From Pelobacter seleniigenes DSM 18267 (GTDB taxonomy: Bacteria; Desulfobacterota; Desulfuromonadia; Desulfuromonadales; Geopsychrobacteraceae), in contig NZ_JOMG01000002.1 in the NCBI RefSeq assembly GCF_000711225.1, positions 1,624,501 to 1,688,500 of the forward strand: a stretch of DNA of 64,000 nt. Direction: 5' to 3'. The notes under the pieces were generated by a model, which saw only the letters and a program-made list of their open reading frames with translations, was not told the DNA's origin and searched no databases. Positions within the stretch are counted from its first letter, which is position 1. Each line of letters starts with the position of its first letter. Positions 19,220-27,519 of this stretch are shown here, in pieces. Made by a program: the position numbers and the translations under genes.

Positions 19220-19762
19220 TCAACCCTGTTGTTCATAATCCAGCACAAGGCGCAGATATTTCGCCTCCGCTTCGGGTGCGCGGGCTGCGGCATAGGCCCG
19301 CAACATATCAGCACGGACGGCCTCCGGCAGGACCCGTTCGGCGAGGGGATAGAGGATGCGGTCCTCCTTGTCGATATGGTTACGCAGGAGTTCGGCGTAG
19401 CCGCGGGCATTGGCGGCAATTACGGGGATCATCCCGGTCTCGCCGTTCTGTGCTTTTAAAACCGCTGCTTCCATGGCGCGCAGGTAGGCGCGTCCCTGAT
19501 CGTGTTCCATGAGCATGGCTTCAATGGGCGACTGTTTTTCCGGCATGCCGTTTTTGACCAGTTCGACAAAGAGCACAGCTTCTTCTTTGGCATGGTGAAA
19601 GCGATCGGCATAGTTGCGGATGAAGTCGATGGCATCGATGAAAAAGGTCCAGTTCCTGAACCGCCCCTGCTCCATCAAGGCAGTGTTCTTTTCGAGCAGG
19701 GTGATCATCCGCAAAATCAGGCAATGCTCGTCGACCATGACTTTGGTTACATCAGTCTTCAT
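19220..19762 (-). CDS. Hemerythrin-domain protein
   Basis: 180 aa four-helix bundle with the expected iron ligands: His in VDEHCLI, DRFHHAKEEAVLF, AMLMEHDQGR and LRNHIDKEDRILYPLAE. ATG 19762 chosen (AAGGA upstream) over a TTG two codons earlier. It is the last gene of a three-gene operon with an Fe-S/DUF1858-like pair and a CRP/FNR-like upstream site. Hemerythrin-like proteins of this form are linked to oxygen or nitric-oxide sensing or to repair of iron centres; which applies here is inference. Confidence 0.88.
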   Translation of the reverse strand: MKTDVTKVMVDEHCLILRMITLLEKNTALMEQGRFRNWTFFIDAIDFIRNYADRFHHAKEEAVLFVELVKNGMPEKQSPIEAMLMEHDQGRAYLRAMEAAVLKAQNGETGMIPVIAANARGYAELLRNHIDKEDRILYPLAERVLPEAVRADMLRAYAAARAPEAEAKYLRLVLDYEQQG

Positions 19763-19764
19763 CG

Positions 19765-20223
19765 TCAATTCCTTCTCTGGCCGTCGACACCGATGATGAC
19801 GACGTTAAGGGGGACATCCCGGCCCGATTTGGCAATCGCCTGCTCGGCGAACATGGCCAGCCCGCGGCAGCAGGGGACTTCCATGATCGTCACCGTAACC
19901 GATTGAATGGCGTTGCGGGCAATGATGTCGGTCAGCTTATCAATATAGCTGCTGCTGTCATCCAGCTTGGGGCAGGCATTGACCAGCACCCGCCCCTTGA
20001 TGAAGTCGCGGTGAAATTCGGCATAGGCGAAGGGAACGCAGTCGGCCGCGATCAGCAGGTGCGCATGATCCAGGTAGGGTGCGGTCGGCGGAACCAGTTG
20101 CAATTGGGTCGGCCATTGGCGCAGCTCCGAAACCAGCCGCTCTGACGAAGTGTTGTCATTCTGCTCAATATTCTTTAGGGTCCGGACCTGAGTTCCGGGA
20201 CATCCACAGGCAAGATCAGCCAT
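19765..20223 (-). CDS. Fe-S-associated oxidoreductase-like protein without ferredoxin domain
   Basis: 152 aa. The N-terminus ADLACGCPGTQVR is followed by the block LRQWPTQLQLVPPTAPYLD, LLIAADCVPFAYAEFHRDFIKG and CPKLDDSSSYIDKL. I recognise this block from longer iron-sulfur proteins that begin with a 2[4Fe-4S] ferredoxin domain, which is absent here. EVPCCRG adds two cysteines. Two bp upstream of the hemerythrin start and 3 bp downstream of the small cysteine protein, so one transcription unit. Function not established. Confidence 0.75.
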   Translation of the reverse strand: MADLACGCPGTQVRTLKNIEQNDNTSSERLVSELRQWPTQLQLVPPTAPYLDHAHLLIAADCVPFAYAEFHRDFIKGRVLVNACPKLDDSSSYIDKLTDIIARNAIQSVTVTIMEVPCCRGLAMFAEQAIAKSGRDVPLNVVIIGVDGQRRN

Positions 20224-20226
20224 TGT

Positions 20227-20448
20227 TCAAACTCCTTTATTGGTTAAATAGGTGTTGATTTCCCGTTCTATTTTTTGTTCCACCTCAGCCCCCAGGGCGT
20301 GGATGCTGACCACGTCATTGACCAGGCAAATTCCGACGCCGCACGTCACGCAACCGATATCGTGTTGATTGAGGATGGCGCCGATCTGTGGGTGGTCGGC
20401 AATAACCTTGTTAATCGGCTGAGCGCCGATTGCTGCTGGCAGATTCAT
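20227..20448 (-). CDS. Small DUF1858/ScdA-N-like cysteine protein
   Basis: 73 aa from ATG 20448 (AGGAG upstream). The pattern INKVIADHPQIGAILNQHDIGC with the following TCGVGIC resembles the N-terminal domain of ScdA/YtfE-type Fe-S repair proteins and DUF1858, with three cysteines near the middle. First gene of the operon with the Fe-S-like protein and hemerythrin. A joint role in iron-centre repair or NO/O2 response is inferred from this combination and the promoter site. Confidence 0.7.
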   Translation of the reverse strand: MNLPAAIGAQPINKVIADHPQIGAILNQHDIGCVTCGVGICLVNDVVSIHALGAEVEQKIEREINTYLTNKGV

Positions 20449-20483
20449 GCTGGCTCTCCTTTTGCTTGGTGTTGATGGGCCAA

Positions 20484-20524
20484 CCATAACCGAGACTGAG
20501 GAGGAAAAACTTGACCTGGGTCAA
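20484..20524 (-). promoter_or_regulatory. CRP/FNR-family activator site and promoter of the hemerythrin operon
   Basis: TTGACC-TG-GGTCAA at 20511-20524 has perfect 6-bp arms, of the FNR/DNR/HcpR site type. On the minus strand a -10-like TTATGG lies at 20489-20484. This puts the palindrome centre near -41.5, the class II activation position. The start codon of the first gene follows 36 bp further on. Confidence 0.65.
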
Positions 20525-20673
20525 ATTAAGACAAAAAAAGTAATTTATTCTCGAGATAGGCATCTTCCCCTCCCAGCAGGCCTGCTTTATACTGGACTTG
20601 CAGCAAATAACCGGAGCGGTAGTGACTTAACCTGTTGCGGGGCGTTCAGCAGCGGCCCGGGAAAGGAGGCGGA

Positions 20674-21018
20674 ATGGCAAATCTGGCTAAACAACAATGT
20701 GCCCCTTGCCGGGAAGGCACCGCGCCGTTAAGCGAAGAAAAGATTTATTCCTTACTGATGGAGATTCCCGAGTGGCGGGTGGTTGACGATAAAGGGGTGG
20801 TTTGTTTAAGCCGGGTTTTCCATTTCAATGATTTTCGTCAGGCGCTGGCCTTCAGTCATCAAGTCGGTGAATTGGCGGAAACTGAGCAGCATCACCCACA
20901 ACTGATCACCGAATGGGGGAAGGTGACGGTGAAGTGGTGGACTCACAAGATTCGCGGCCTGCATGAAAACGACTTCGTCATGGCCGCAAAAACCTCTGCC
21001 CTGTTCGCCGAGCGGTGA
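20674..21018 (+). CDS. Pterin-4a-carbinolamine dehydratase
   Basis: 114 aa. The core ETEQHHPQLITEWGKVTV, WWTHKIRGLHENDF carries the conserved E-x-x-H-H-P and later His and Asp of the PhhB/DCoH family. N-terminal QQCAPCREGTAPLS is common in bacterial members. Start at 20674 with AAAGGAGG. No phenylalanine hydroxylase gene is adjacent, so a role in molybdopterin or other pterin recycling is possible. Confidence 0.92.
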   Translation: MANLAKQQCAPCREGTAPLSEEKIYSLLMEIPEWRVVDDKGVVCLSRVFHFNDFRQALAFSHQVGELAETEQHHPQLITEWGKVTVKWWTHKIRGLHENDFVMAAKTSALFAER

Positions 21019-21327
21019 TCTCGCGGGCGGAATATATTCCCTTGCCGTTGCTCAGCCAGTCTTTCCTTTCCCTGGCAGGCTTCTTCTCGGAAACGTAGCT
21101 AATCTCCGTTTGCCGCCGTCTTAACCGGTCTTCTATCCTTTGGGAAGAGGACATCTTCCGTCGCCAGTGAACTTCGGTGCTTGACGAATCGGTTGTCCTG
21201 CCCTGTGTCAAGACGGCTGAGAGCGCCGTTAAGGAGCTGGTCGCGGAAAAGATCTGCATTCTGCAAGGTTGATATGTGGACTGTGCGGTGTCGTCTGCAC
21301 CTTTAGCAGGCGGTTTTGGAGCGTTTG
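21019..21327. other. Intergenic region with terminator-like hairpin
   Basis: About 310 bp between the convergent dehydratase and kinase genes. A hairpin of CTTTAGCA (21301-21308) and TGCTAAAG (21326-21333) overlaps the srkA stop codon and may end the leftward transcript. A 93-codon open frame on the minus strand (20978-21259) overlaps the dehydratase end, is Arg/Ser-rich and looks spurious. Confidence 0.45.
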
Positions 21328-22311
21328 CTAAAGATGCAGCGGTTCTTCCTGCAGCGATGCCAGCTGTTCCCGAAGTTCGAGAATATGCTCGCCCCAGTAT
21401 TGAATACTGTTGAACCAGGGGAAGGTGCGGGGAAAAGCCGGATCGTCCCAGCGCCGCGCCAGCCAGGCACTGTAGTTGAGCATACGCAGGGTGCGCAGGG
21501 ACTCGATCAGCTGCAGCTCGGCCGGATTGAAATCAAAAAACTGGCAGTAGCCGTTAAGAATCTTGTCCAGTTGCTGGCGCTGCCGATCGATCGTTCCGGA
21601 CAGCAGCATCCATATATCCTGAATGGCCGGGGCCATCCGAGCATCGTCAAAATCGACAAAGTGGGGCGCGTCGTCACGCCACAGCATGTTGCCGCTGTGG
21701 CAGTCGCCGTGGACCCGAATCGACCGGGGAGAGACGCTGGCAAAGCGTTGTTCGATGATCCGCAACAGGTCGTGGGTCAGGGAGCGGTAGGCTTCGCTGT
21801 ATTCCCGGGGGATGAACTGGTCGGCAATAAAGTCGGCCGAGTCATGACCGAAGCTCTGCGGGGTCAGGACCGGCCGGTATTTGAATGGTTTGCTGGCGCC
21901 CAGGGCATGGATGCGGCCGAGCAAACGGCCGATCACCTGCAGATGTTCGAGATTGTCAAGTTCCGGGGAATGACCGCCCTTGCGCGGCGAGACGCTGAAG
22001 TAAAAACCGCGAAACCGATGCAATGCCGCACCGGCTGCGTCCTTCAGCGGCGCGACCACCGGAAGTTCATGAGCGGCGAGTTCAAAGGTGAACTGCTGCT
22101 CCTCGGTCAGTTGGGCCTTGTTCCAACGCCCGGGGCGGTAAAACTTGACGATCAGCGGAGACCCTGTCTCGATGCCGACCTGGTAGACCCGGTTTTCGTA
22201 ACTGTTAAGAGTCAGAATGCGATAATCACAACGATAACCCAGCGATTCGACCGCATCCATGATGAAGTCCGGGGTCAATTTGTCAAACGGGTGAGTGGCT
22301 GTATTACTCAT
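21328..22311 (-). CDS. srkA: Stress-response serine/threonine kinase SrkA (RdoA/YihE family)
   Basis: 327 aa, close to the usual length. N-terminal NSYENRVYQVGIETGSPLIVKFYRPGRW has the ATP-binding Lys, followed by HGDCHSGNMLW (catalytic loop) and VDFDDARMAPAIQDIWML (metal-binding Asp). This is the APH/choline-kinase fold of SrkA, which phosphorylates proteins during envelope or oxidative stress. GAGGATACC precedes the ATG. Alone, facing away from argO. Confidence 0.92.
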   Translation of the reverse strand: MSNTATHPFDKLTPDFIMDAVESLGYRCDYRILTLNSYENRVYQVGIETGSPLIVKFYRPGRWNKAQLTEEQQFTFELAAHELPVVAPLKDAAGAALHRFRGFYFSVSPRKGGHSPELDNLEHLQVIGRLLGRIHALGASKPFKYRPVLTPQSFGHDSADFIADQFIPREYSEAYRSLTHDLLRIIEQRFASVSPRSIRVHGDCHSGNMLWRDDAPHFVDFDDARMAPAIQDIWMLLSGTIDRQRQQLDKILNGYCQFFDFNPAELQLIESLRTLRMLNYSAWLARRWDDPAFPRTFPWFNSIQYWGEHILELREQLASLQEEPLHL

Positions 22312-22370
22312 GGTATCCTCGCAAGGTTAATCTGCAAGTCTACTCGGCCAATCCCCCCAAGTAAAGCTTT

Positions 22371-22991
22371 TCAGCCGGAAAGTTGCCGCAGCTGCGGCCA
22401 GAGCAACGACAGGGCAATACTCCACATCATCAGGCAGACCAGCCCGTCCAGGCAACGCCAGGCCAGACGGCTGCGAAACAGCGGTGCGAGCAGTCCGGCC
22501 CCCAGGCTGAGGCTGAAGAACCAGAGCACGGAGGCGGTCATGGCGCCGCCGGCAAACTGCAGGCGTTCTGCTGCGGCCAATTGTCCGCTGATTCCGCCGA
22601 TGAGGATGATGGTATCGATATAGACATGCGGATTGAGCAGGGTCAGGGCCAGGGTCATGAGGAGCATTTTCCGCCTTGAGGTAATGACCAGGGCGCTGTC
22701 CTCCAACCGGCCCCCGCGAAGCGCGGAGCAGAACGAGCGGCTACCGTACCAGAGCAGGAACAGGGCGCCGAGCCAACTGGCCAGGCGGGTCAAAAGGCCG
22801 CTGGCGGCAATCAGCCGGCCGATGCCGCTGACCCCGGCCAGAATCAGCACGGCATCACAGAGGCTGCAGATCACAGCGGTCTGCAGTGCATAGTTGCGCC
22901 TGATGCCTTGGGACAGAACAAAGGCGTTTTGGGCGCCGATGGCAATAATCAGCCCGCCGCCGATGGCAATGCCCTGTAAATATGGCCACAT
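22371..22991 (-). CDS. argO: LysE/ArgO-family amino acid exporter
   Basis: 206 aa, six membrane helices. Conserved segments are GGLIIAIGAQNAFVLSQGIRR, CSLCDAVLILAGV, and LTLLNPHVYIDTIILIGG. The family exports arginine, canavanine or lysine. It is divergent from an ArgP-type LysR regulator across 109 bp, the same pairing as argO/argP or lysE/lysG elsewhere, supporting the substrate class. GGAGG precedes the start. Confidence 0.9.
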   Translation of the reverse strand: MWPYLQGIAIGGGLIIAIGAQNAFVLSQGIRRNYALQTAVICSLCDAVLILAGVSGIGRLIAASGLLTRLASWLGALFLLWYGSRSFCSALRGGRLEDSALVITSRRKMLLMTLALTLLNPHVYIDTIILIGGISGQLAAAERLQFAGGAMTASVLWFFSLSLGAGLLAPLFRSRLAWRCLDGLVCLMMWSIALSLLWPQLRQLSG

Positions 22992-23100
22992 ACTGGTCCT
23001 CCGTGGTGATGAAAACGGTTGCTTGAAGAGGCTAAGCCGGCTTGGGGTAAAAGTAAAATTAATTATTTTCTGATATCATCAGATTTGCTAATGTTTACAG

Positions 23101-24009
23101 ATGATCGATTACAAACTTTTGCAGGCTCTGGCCAAAGTGGTTGAAGAAGGCGGTTTTGAACGGGCCGCTCGCGTCCTTTATCTGACCCAGTCGGCGATCT
23201 CCCAGCGGGTTCGCCAACTCGAGGACAGTTGCGGTCAGGTGTTGCTGACCCGGACCAATCCGCCGCAACCGACTGCGGCCGGTCGCACTCTGCTCAAGCA
23301 CTATCAGCAGGTCAGGATGCTGGAGGACGGCCTGGCCCTGGAGCTGACCGCGACCTCCCTGGAGCGGCCCCAATCCCTCAGTATTGGGATTAACGCCGAC
23401 AGTTTGGCATTCTGGTTTGTCGCTGCGGCTGCGCCGGTACTGCAGACGATGAATCTGTTACTCGACCTGCGGGTTGCCGATCAGGAGCAGACCCATCGCT
23501 ATCTGCGTGATGGGGAGGTGGTCGGCTGCGTCAGCAATGAGCCGCGCCCCATGCAAGGTTGCCGGGTGGATGCTTTGGGCGGCATGCGTTACCGCTTGCT
23601 CGCGACACCGGAATTCTGCCGACGCTGGTTCCCTGCCGGATTGAGTAAGGCCGCCCTGGAACAGGCGCCAGCGGTCATTTTTAACCGTAACGATCACCTG
23701 CAGCAGAGCTTTGTTGAGCGCTATTTTTCCAGTGAGCCGATCAATTTCGCCGCCCACTATATTCCTGCTCCGGAACAGTTTCTCCAGGTCATTGCCGCCG
23801 GCTACTGTTACGGCATGGTCCCCGACTGGCAGGCTGGAAAACTGTTGCAGGAAGGGACCTTACAGGAGGTCATCCCCGCTGCGACCCTGACCATCGAACT
23901 CTACTGGCATTGCTGGAATCTGACCACCGAACCCCTGCAGCAACTGAGCACCCAGCTGGTCAGCGGGGCGCGGCGCCTGCTGGAACAAGAGAAAGAGCCC
24001 CTGTTTTAA
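23101..24009 (+). CDS. argP: LysR-family regulator ArgP (IciA/LysG type)
   Basis: 302 aa. N-terminal HTH (LQALAKVVEEGGFERAARVL, LTQSAISQRVRQLED) and a family-typical effector domain (SIGINADSLAFWFVAAAAPVL, VGCVSNEPRPMQGCRV, AAGYCYGMVPDWQ). ArgP senses lysine and arginine and activates the divergent exporter gene. No clear ribosome binding site before the ATG. Neighbour and motifs agree well. Confidence 0.9.
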   Translation: MIDYKLLQALAKVVEEGGFERAARVLYLTQSAISQRVRQLEDSCGQVLLTRTNPPQPTAAGRTLLKHYQQVRMLEDGLALELTATSLERPQSLSIGINADSLAFWFVAAAAPVLQTMNLLLDLRVADQEQTHRYLRDGEVVGCVSNEPRPMQGCRVDALGGMRYRLLATPEFCRRWFPAGLSKAALEQAPAVIFNRNDHLQQSFVERYFSSEPINFAAHYIPAPEQFLQVIAAGYCYGMVPDWQAGKLLQEGTLQEVIPAATLTIELYWHCWNLTTEPLQQLSTQLVSGARRLLEQEKEPLF

Positions 24010-24096
24010 AATTAGCTATTTATTATTTAAAAGGAATAATTTAAGCTGGTCTTCATCATCAAGACGATTTTGCAAGCGATGATGAAGGACTCAAAT

Positions 24097-25443
24097 GTGA
24101 AGTGGATCAGCTGGTTGATTGTTGTTGCTGTGCTTTGCTGGAGCGGTCCGGCAAGCGCCGAGGTTGAACATGTTTTCGGAACCGTTGCGGATGCGGTGAG
24201 CGGTGAACCCCTGGCCGATGTGCGCATCTGGGCTGATGATGACAGTCAGCTCAGCGCGGCGGATGGTGGCTTCAGTCTTGCCACCATGGCCACCCACCTG
24301 ATTGTCCGCAAACCCGGCTACCTGCCGCAAAAAGTTCCTGTCTCCTTTCCATTGCACCTGACTTTGCAGCCGATCACCCCCAAAGCCCTGTATCTGTCCT
24401 ACTGGGCAGCGGCCAGTCAGGATCTGCGTAACCACCTGTTGCAGTTGCTTGCCGATACCGGAATGAACGCGCTGGTGATCGACCTGAAATCCTCTCGCGG
24501 GGATATTGCTTTCCGCACCGACATGCCCTTGACCGTCGAGGTCGGTGCGCAGCGCTCGCGGACCCTCAAAGACCTGCCGGACTTGCTGGCCGAGCTCAAG
24601 GAGCGTGGCATCTATACCATCGCCCGGATTGTGGTGTTCAAGGACAACCGGCTGGCCAAAGGTCGGCCGGAGCTGGCGGTGCGAACGGAAGCCGGCAGCG
24701 TCTGGGAGGACCGGGAAAAAATGTCCTGGTGCGATCCGTTCCGGGAAGAGGTCTGGGATTACAATATCGCCCTGGCCGAAGAGGCGGCGCGCCTCGGATT
24801 TGATGAGATCCAGTTCGATTATATCCGCTTCCCGGCCAAATCCGATCTGCTCTTTTCCCGTGAAAACACCGGTGACAACCGGGTTGCCGCCATCAACGGT
24901 TTTCTGGCCCGGGCTCAGCAGCGCCTGGCTGCTTATCCGGTGATGACCTCGGCGAATATTTTCGGTTATATCTGCTGGAAGCCCAAGGATCAGAAAATCG
25001 GCCAGCGCCTGGCCGATCTGGCCGAATATGTCGATTACCTGTCGCCCATGCTCTACCCCTCCGGGTTTCCCCACGGGATCCCCGGTTATCGGAATCCTGT
25101 GGCCAATTCCTATGCCGTGATTGCCGATTCCCTTCGCAAGGCTGCGTTGTTGACCGGTCTGGCGCCCCAGCGCTTTCGCCCCTGGCTGCAGGCGTTTCGT
25201 GATTACGCTTTTGATCACCGTTCCTTCACGGCTGCAGAAATCAATGCCCAGATCAACGCCAGTAACGCCGGCGGTAGCCACGGCTGGATGCTCTGGAACG
25301 CGGCCAGCCGTTACACCCAGGCCGGGCTGCAGCAGGTGATCCCCTACGGCGAGCTGAATCTGGTCGATGCCAGCCCCAAAGCCGGGGACAGCACCGTGTT
25401 GAGCCGCTCGGAAAGCAAACCTCAGGCGCTGCCAACCATGTAA
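24097..25443 (+). CDS. Secreted putative glycoside hydrolase (DUF4015 type) with N-terminal carboxypeptidase-regulatory-like domain
   Basis: About 448 aa from GTG 24097 (AAGGA upstream); ATG 24079 is an alternative. A signal peptide ends at GPASA, followed by a small beta-sandwich (VFGTVADAVSGEPLADVRIWADDD). A TIM-barrel domain follows, with MNALVIDLKSSRGDI, TIARIVVFKDNRLA, DEIQFDYIRFP and VDYLSPMLYPSGF. These match the putative glycosyl hydrolase domain DUF4015, with Asp/Glu in DEIQFDY as likely catalytic candidates. Exported; substrate unknown. Confidence 0.85.
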   Translation: MKWISWLIVVAVLCWSGPASAEVEHVFGTVADAVSGEPLADVRIWADDDSQLSAADGGFSLATMATHLIVRKPGYLPQKVPVSFPLHLTLQPITPKALYLSYWAAASQDLRNHLLQLLADTGMNALVIDLKSSRGDIAFRTDMPLTVEVGAQRSRTLKDLPDLLAELKERGIYTIARIVVFKDNRLAKGRPELAVRTEAGSVWEDREKMSWCDPFREEVWDYNIALAEEAARLGFDEIQFDYIRFPAKSDLLFSRENTGDNRVAAINGFLARAQQRLAAYPVMTSANIFGYICWKPKDQKIGQRLADLAEYVDYLSPMLYPSGFPHGIPGYRNPVANSYAVIADSLRKAALLTGLAPQRFRPWLQAFRDYAFDHRSFTAAEINAQINASNAGGSHGWMLWNAASRYTQAGLQQVIPYGELNLVDASPKAGDSTVLSRSESKPQALPTM

Positions 25444-25478
25444 AAGAGGTTTATTACGCCGGGGAGCCGGACCCTTCT

Positions 25479-26177
25479 TCAGGCGAAGAGCAGATAGCTG
25501 AGCAGGGTGACGACGGTGCCGAGCAAGGCACCGAGGAAGACTTCGCGCGGGGAATGGATTCTCATCAGCAGTCGACTCTGGCTGACCAGAACCGCCAGCA
25601 GCAGGACCAGCAGGCCGATCAGGAAATTGCCGCCGAACAGCAGGGCCGAGGTGGCAATGGAAAAGGCCACCGCAGCATGACCGCTCGGCATCCCGCCATG
25701 GAGTGGGCGGCCGTGGCCGAAGCGCGCTTTGAGCAGGACCACCAGGATAATGACCATCAGCAGGGCAGCCACCGGGATGGTCCCTTGGGGCTCCTTGCCA
25801 AGGGTCGGCTCGCTGTCGAAGAGTGGGAAAATGTGTCCGGACAGGACCAGATAGCCGAGGACCATCGCGCCGACGCTGGTGACCAGGACCGCCCCGGCAG
25901 CGACATCCTTGGCCAGTTTGGCCAGCTCGTGGTATTCGGTAGTGACCAGGTCAACCACCGCTTCGATGGCGGTGTTCATCAGTTCGGCAAAGATCACCAG
26001 CACGGCGGCCAGCACCAGCAGGAAGAATTCCAGGGCGGAAATCTTGAAAAACAGGGCCAGAAAGAGTACGGCCAGGGCGGCACAGAAGTGATAGCGGATA
26101 TGCCGCTCACTGCGGGCCGCCCAGAGAATTCCCTCAATCGCGCAATTCAGGCTTTCCAGCCAGCTGGTCGGTTTCAT
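25479..26177 (-). CDS. Diacylglycerol kinase (DgkA/undecaprenol kinase)-PAP2 phosphatase fusion
   Basis: 232 aa from ATG 26177 (AAGGA upstream). Residues about 1-115 are a DgkA-type kinase: ESLNCAIEGILWAARSERHIRYHF, FAELMNTAIEAVVDLV, ELAKLAKDVAAGAVLV. Residues about 120-232 are a PAP2 domain with GMPSGHAAVAFSIA, SQSRLLMRIHSPREVFLG and several helices. A lipid kinase and lipid phosphatase in one membrane protein could cycle undecaprenol or diacylglycerol phosphates. Substrate choice is inference. Confidence 0.88.
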   Translation of the reverse strand: MKPTSWLESLNCAIEGILWAARSERHIRYHFCAALAVLFLALFFKISALEFFLLVLAAVLVIFAELMNTAIEAVVDLVTTEYHELAKLAKDVAAGAVLVTSVGAMVLGYLVLSGHIFPLFDSEPTLGKEPQGTIPVAALLMVIILVVLLKARFGHGRPLHGGMPSGHAAVAFSIATSALLFGGNFLIGLLVLLLAVLVSQSRLLMRIHSPREVFLGALLGTVVTLLSYLLFA

Positions 26178-26319
26178 CGGCCGATCCTTATCGGAAATCT
26201 TACGCATTTCCCCAAAGATAGCACCTCTTTACCGAAAAACAAAATTCAATTCCTGCATTTACTCCGGCTGCAAAAAGGGCTAATCTTTCTTCTTTCGTGA
26301 GCAAACAAAGGATGGTGCC

Positions 26320-27519
26320 ATGAGCGACGATTATCAAAATGATGACATGAATGAAGATAACGAAGATTTTGCCGCTATGTTCGAGGCCAGCCTGAGCGGT
26401 GTTGGTCAGCAGCTCGAGCCGGGGCAGAAGATCGAAGCGACCCTGCTGCAGCTTGGTAAGGACTGGAGCTTTCTCGATGTCGGCCAGAAGGGGGAAGGGG
26501 TGCTGGCCACGGCGGAGCTGTTGAACGCTGATGGTGAGCCGCAGTATGCAGTCGGCGACCGGATTGCGGTCTTCTTCCTGTCAAGAAGCGGCGGCGAATT
26601 GCGCTTTACCACCAAGGTCGGTGGTAGCGGCTCGGGAACGGAGCAGCTGGAAAATGCCTTTCAGGGCGGGATCCCGGTGGAAGGGAAGATCGAAAAAGAG
26701 ATCAAGGGCGGTTTTGAGGTCAAGCTGGCCGGCAATATCCGGGCTTTCTGCCCGTTTTCCCAATCCGGAATGCGCAAGGGGGAGCCGGCCGACCTGATCG
26801 GAGCAACCCTCTCCTTCAAGATCACCCAGTTCAGCGAACGTGGCCGGAATATCGTCGTTTCCCATCGGGTTCTGCAGGACGAGGAGCGGCAGCAGCAGCG
26901 TGCCAGCTTGCGGGAGACCCTCAAAGAGGGGATGGTGGTGCGCGGGGAAGTCACCAATATCCTTGATTTTGGCGCTTTTGTCGATATCGGTGGGATCGAA
27001 GGTCTGCTGCCGATTTCCGAAATCAGCTATGGCCGGGTAGAGGATGTTAACGAAATTTTGCGCATCGGTCAGGAACTGGAGGTCGCGGTCAAGAAAATCG
27101 ACTGGGACAAAAACAAATTTTCCTTCAGTCTGCGCGATACCCAGGCCGATCCGTGGAACAAGGTCGGATCCCTGTATCGGGTTGGTGGCCAGTACCCGGG
27201 TAAGGTCAGCCGGCTCGCCCAGTTCGGGGCGTTTGTGACTTTGGAAGACGGCATCGACGGGTTGCTGCATATTTCCAAGCTCGGGGAAGGGCAGCGCATT
27301 CGGCATCCCCAGGATGTGCTCAAGGTCGGTCAGGCGCTGACCGTCACCGTTGAAAAGATCGATCAGGAGGAACGGCGGATTTCACTGGCTCTGGGCGGGA
27401 AACAGGACGAGCTTGAAGAAACCAGCTATCAGGATCAGCCTGCAAGCAGTGGGATGGGAACCTTTGCCGACCTGCTGAAAGCGAGTCAGCAGAAAAAAAC
27501 GGGTAAGAAGCGGAAATGA
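26320..27519 (+). CDS. S1 RNA-binding domain protein (four S1 motifs, RpsA-like)
   Basis: 399 aa. An acidic N-terminus (MSDDYQNDDMNEDNEDF) precedes four S1 repeats: GQKIEATLLQLGKDWSFLDVG, GIPVEGKIEKEIKGGFEVKL, GMVVRGEVTNILDFGAFVDI and GGQYPGKVSRLAQFGAFVTL. The C-terminus is Lys-rich. Shorter than the six-repeat ribosomal protein S1 and separate from cmk, so probably an S1 paralogue in translation or RNA turnover rather than the main ribosomal protein. Its stop overlaps the start of the MFS gene. Confidence 0.88.
   Translation: MSDDYQNDDMNEDNEDFAAMFEASLSGVGQQLEPGQKIEATLLQLGKDWSFLDVGQKGEGVLATAELLNADGEPQYAVGDRIAVFFLSRSGGELRFTTKVGGSGSGTEQLENAFQGGIPVEGKIEKEIKGGFEVKLAGNIRAFCPFSQSGMRKGEPADLIGATLSFKITQFSERGRNIVVSHRVLQDEERQQQRASLRETLKEGMVVRGEVTNILDFGAFVDIGGIEGLLPISEISYGRVEDVNEILRIGQELEVAVKKIDWDKNKFSFSLRDTQADPWNKVGSLYRVGGQYPGKVSRLAQFGAFVTLEDGIDGLLHISKLGEGQRIRHPQDVLKVGQALTVTVEKIDQEERRISLALGGKQDELEETSYQDQPASSGMGTFADLLKASQQKKTGKKRK

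Noticed and set aside
20978-21259. 93-codon minus-strand frame
   Set aside because: Arg/Ser-rich, overlaps the pterin dehydratase end, no homology seen.
24091-25281. 396-codon minus-strand open frame
   Set aside because: Antisense of the DUF4015 gene, which has a signal peptide and family motifs.
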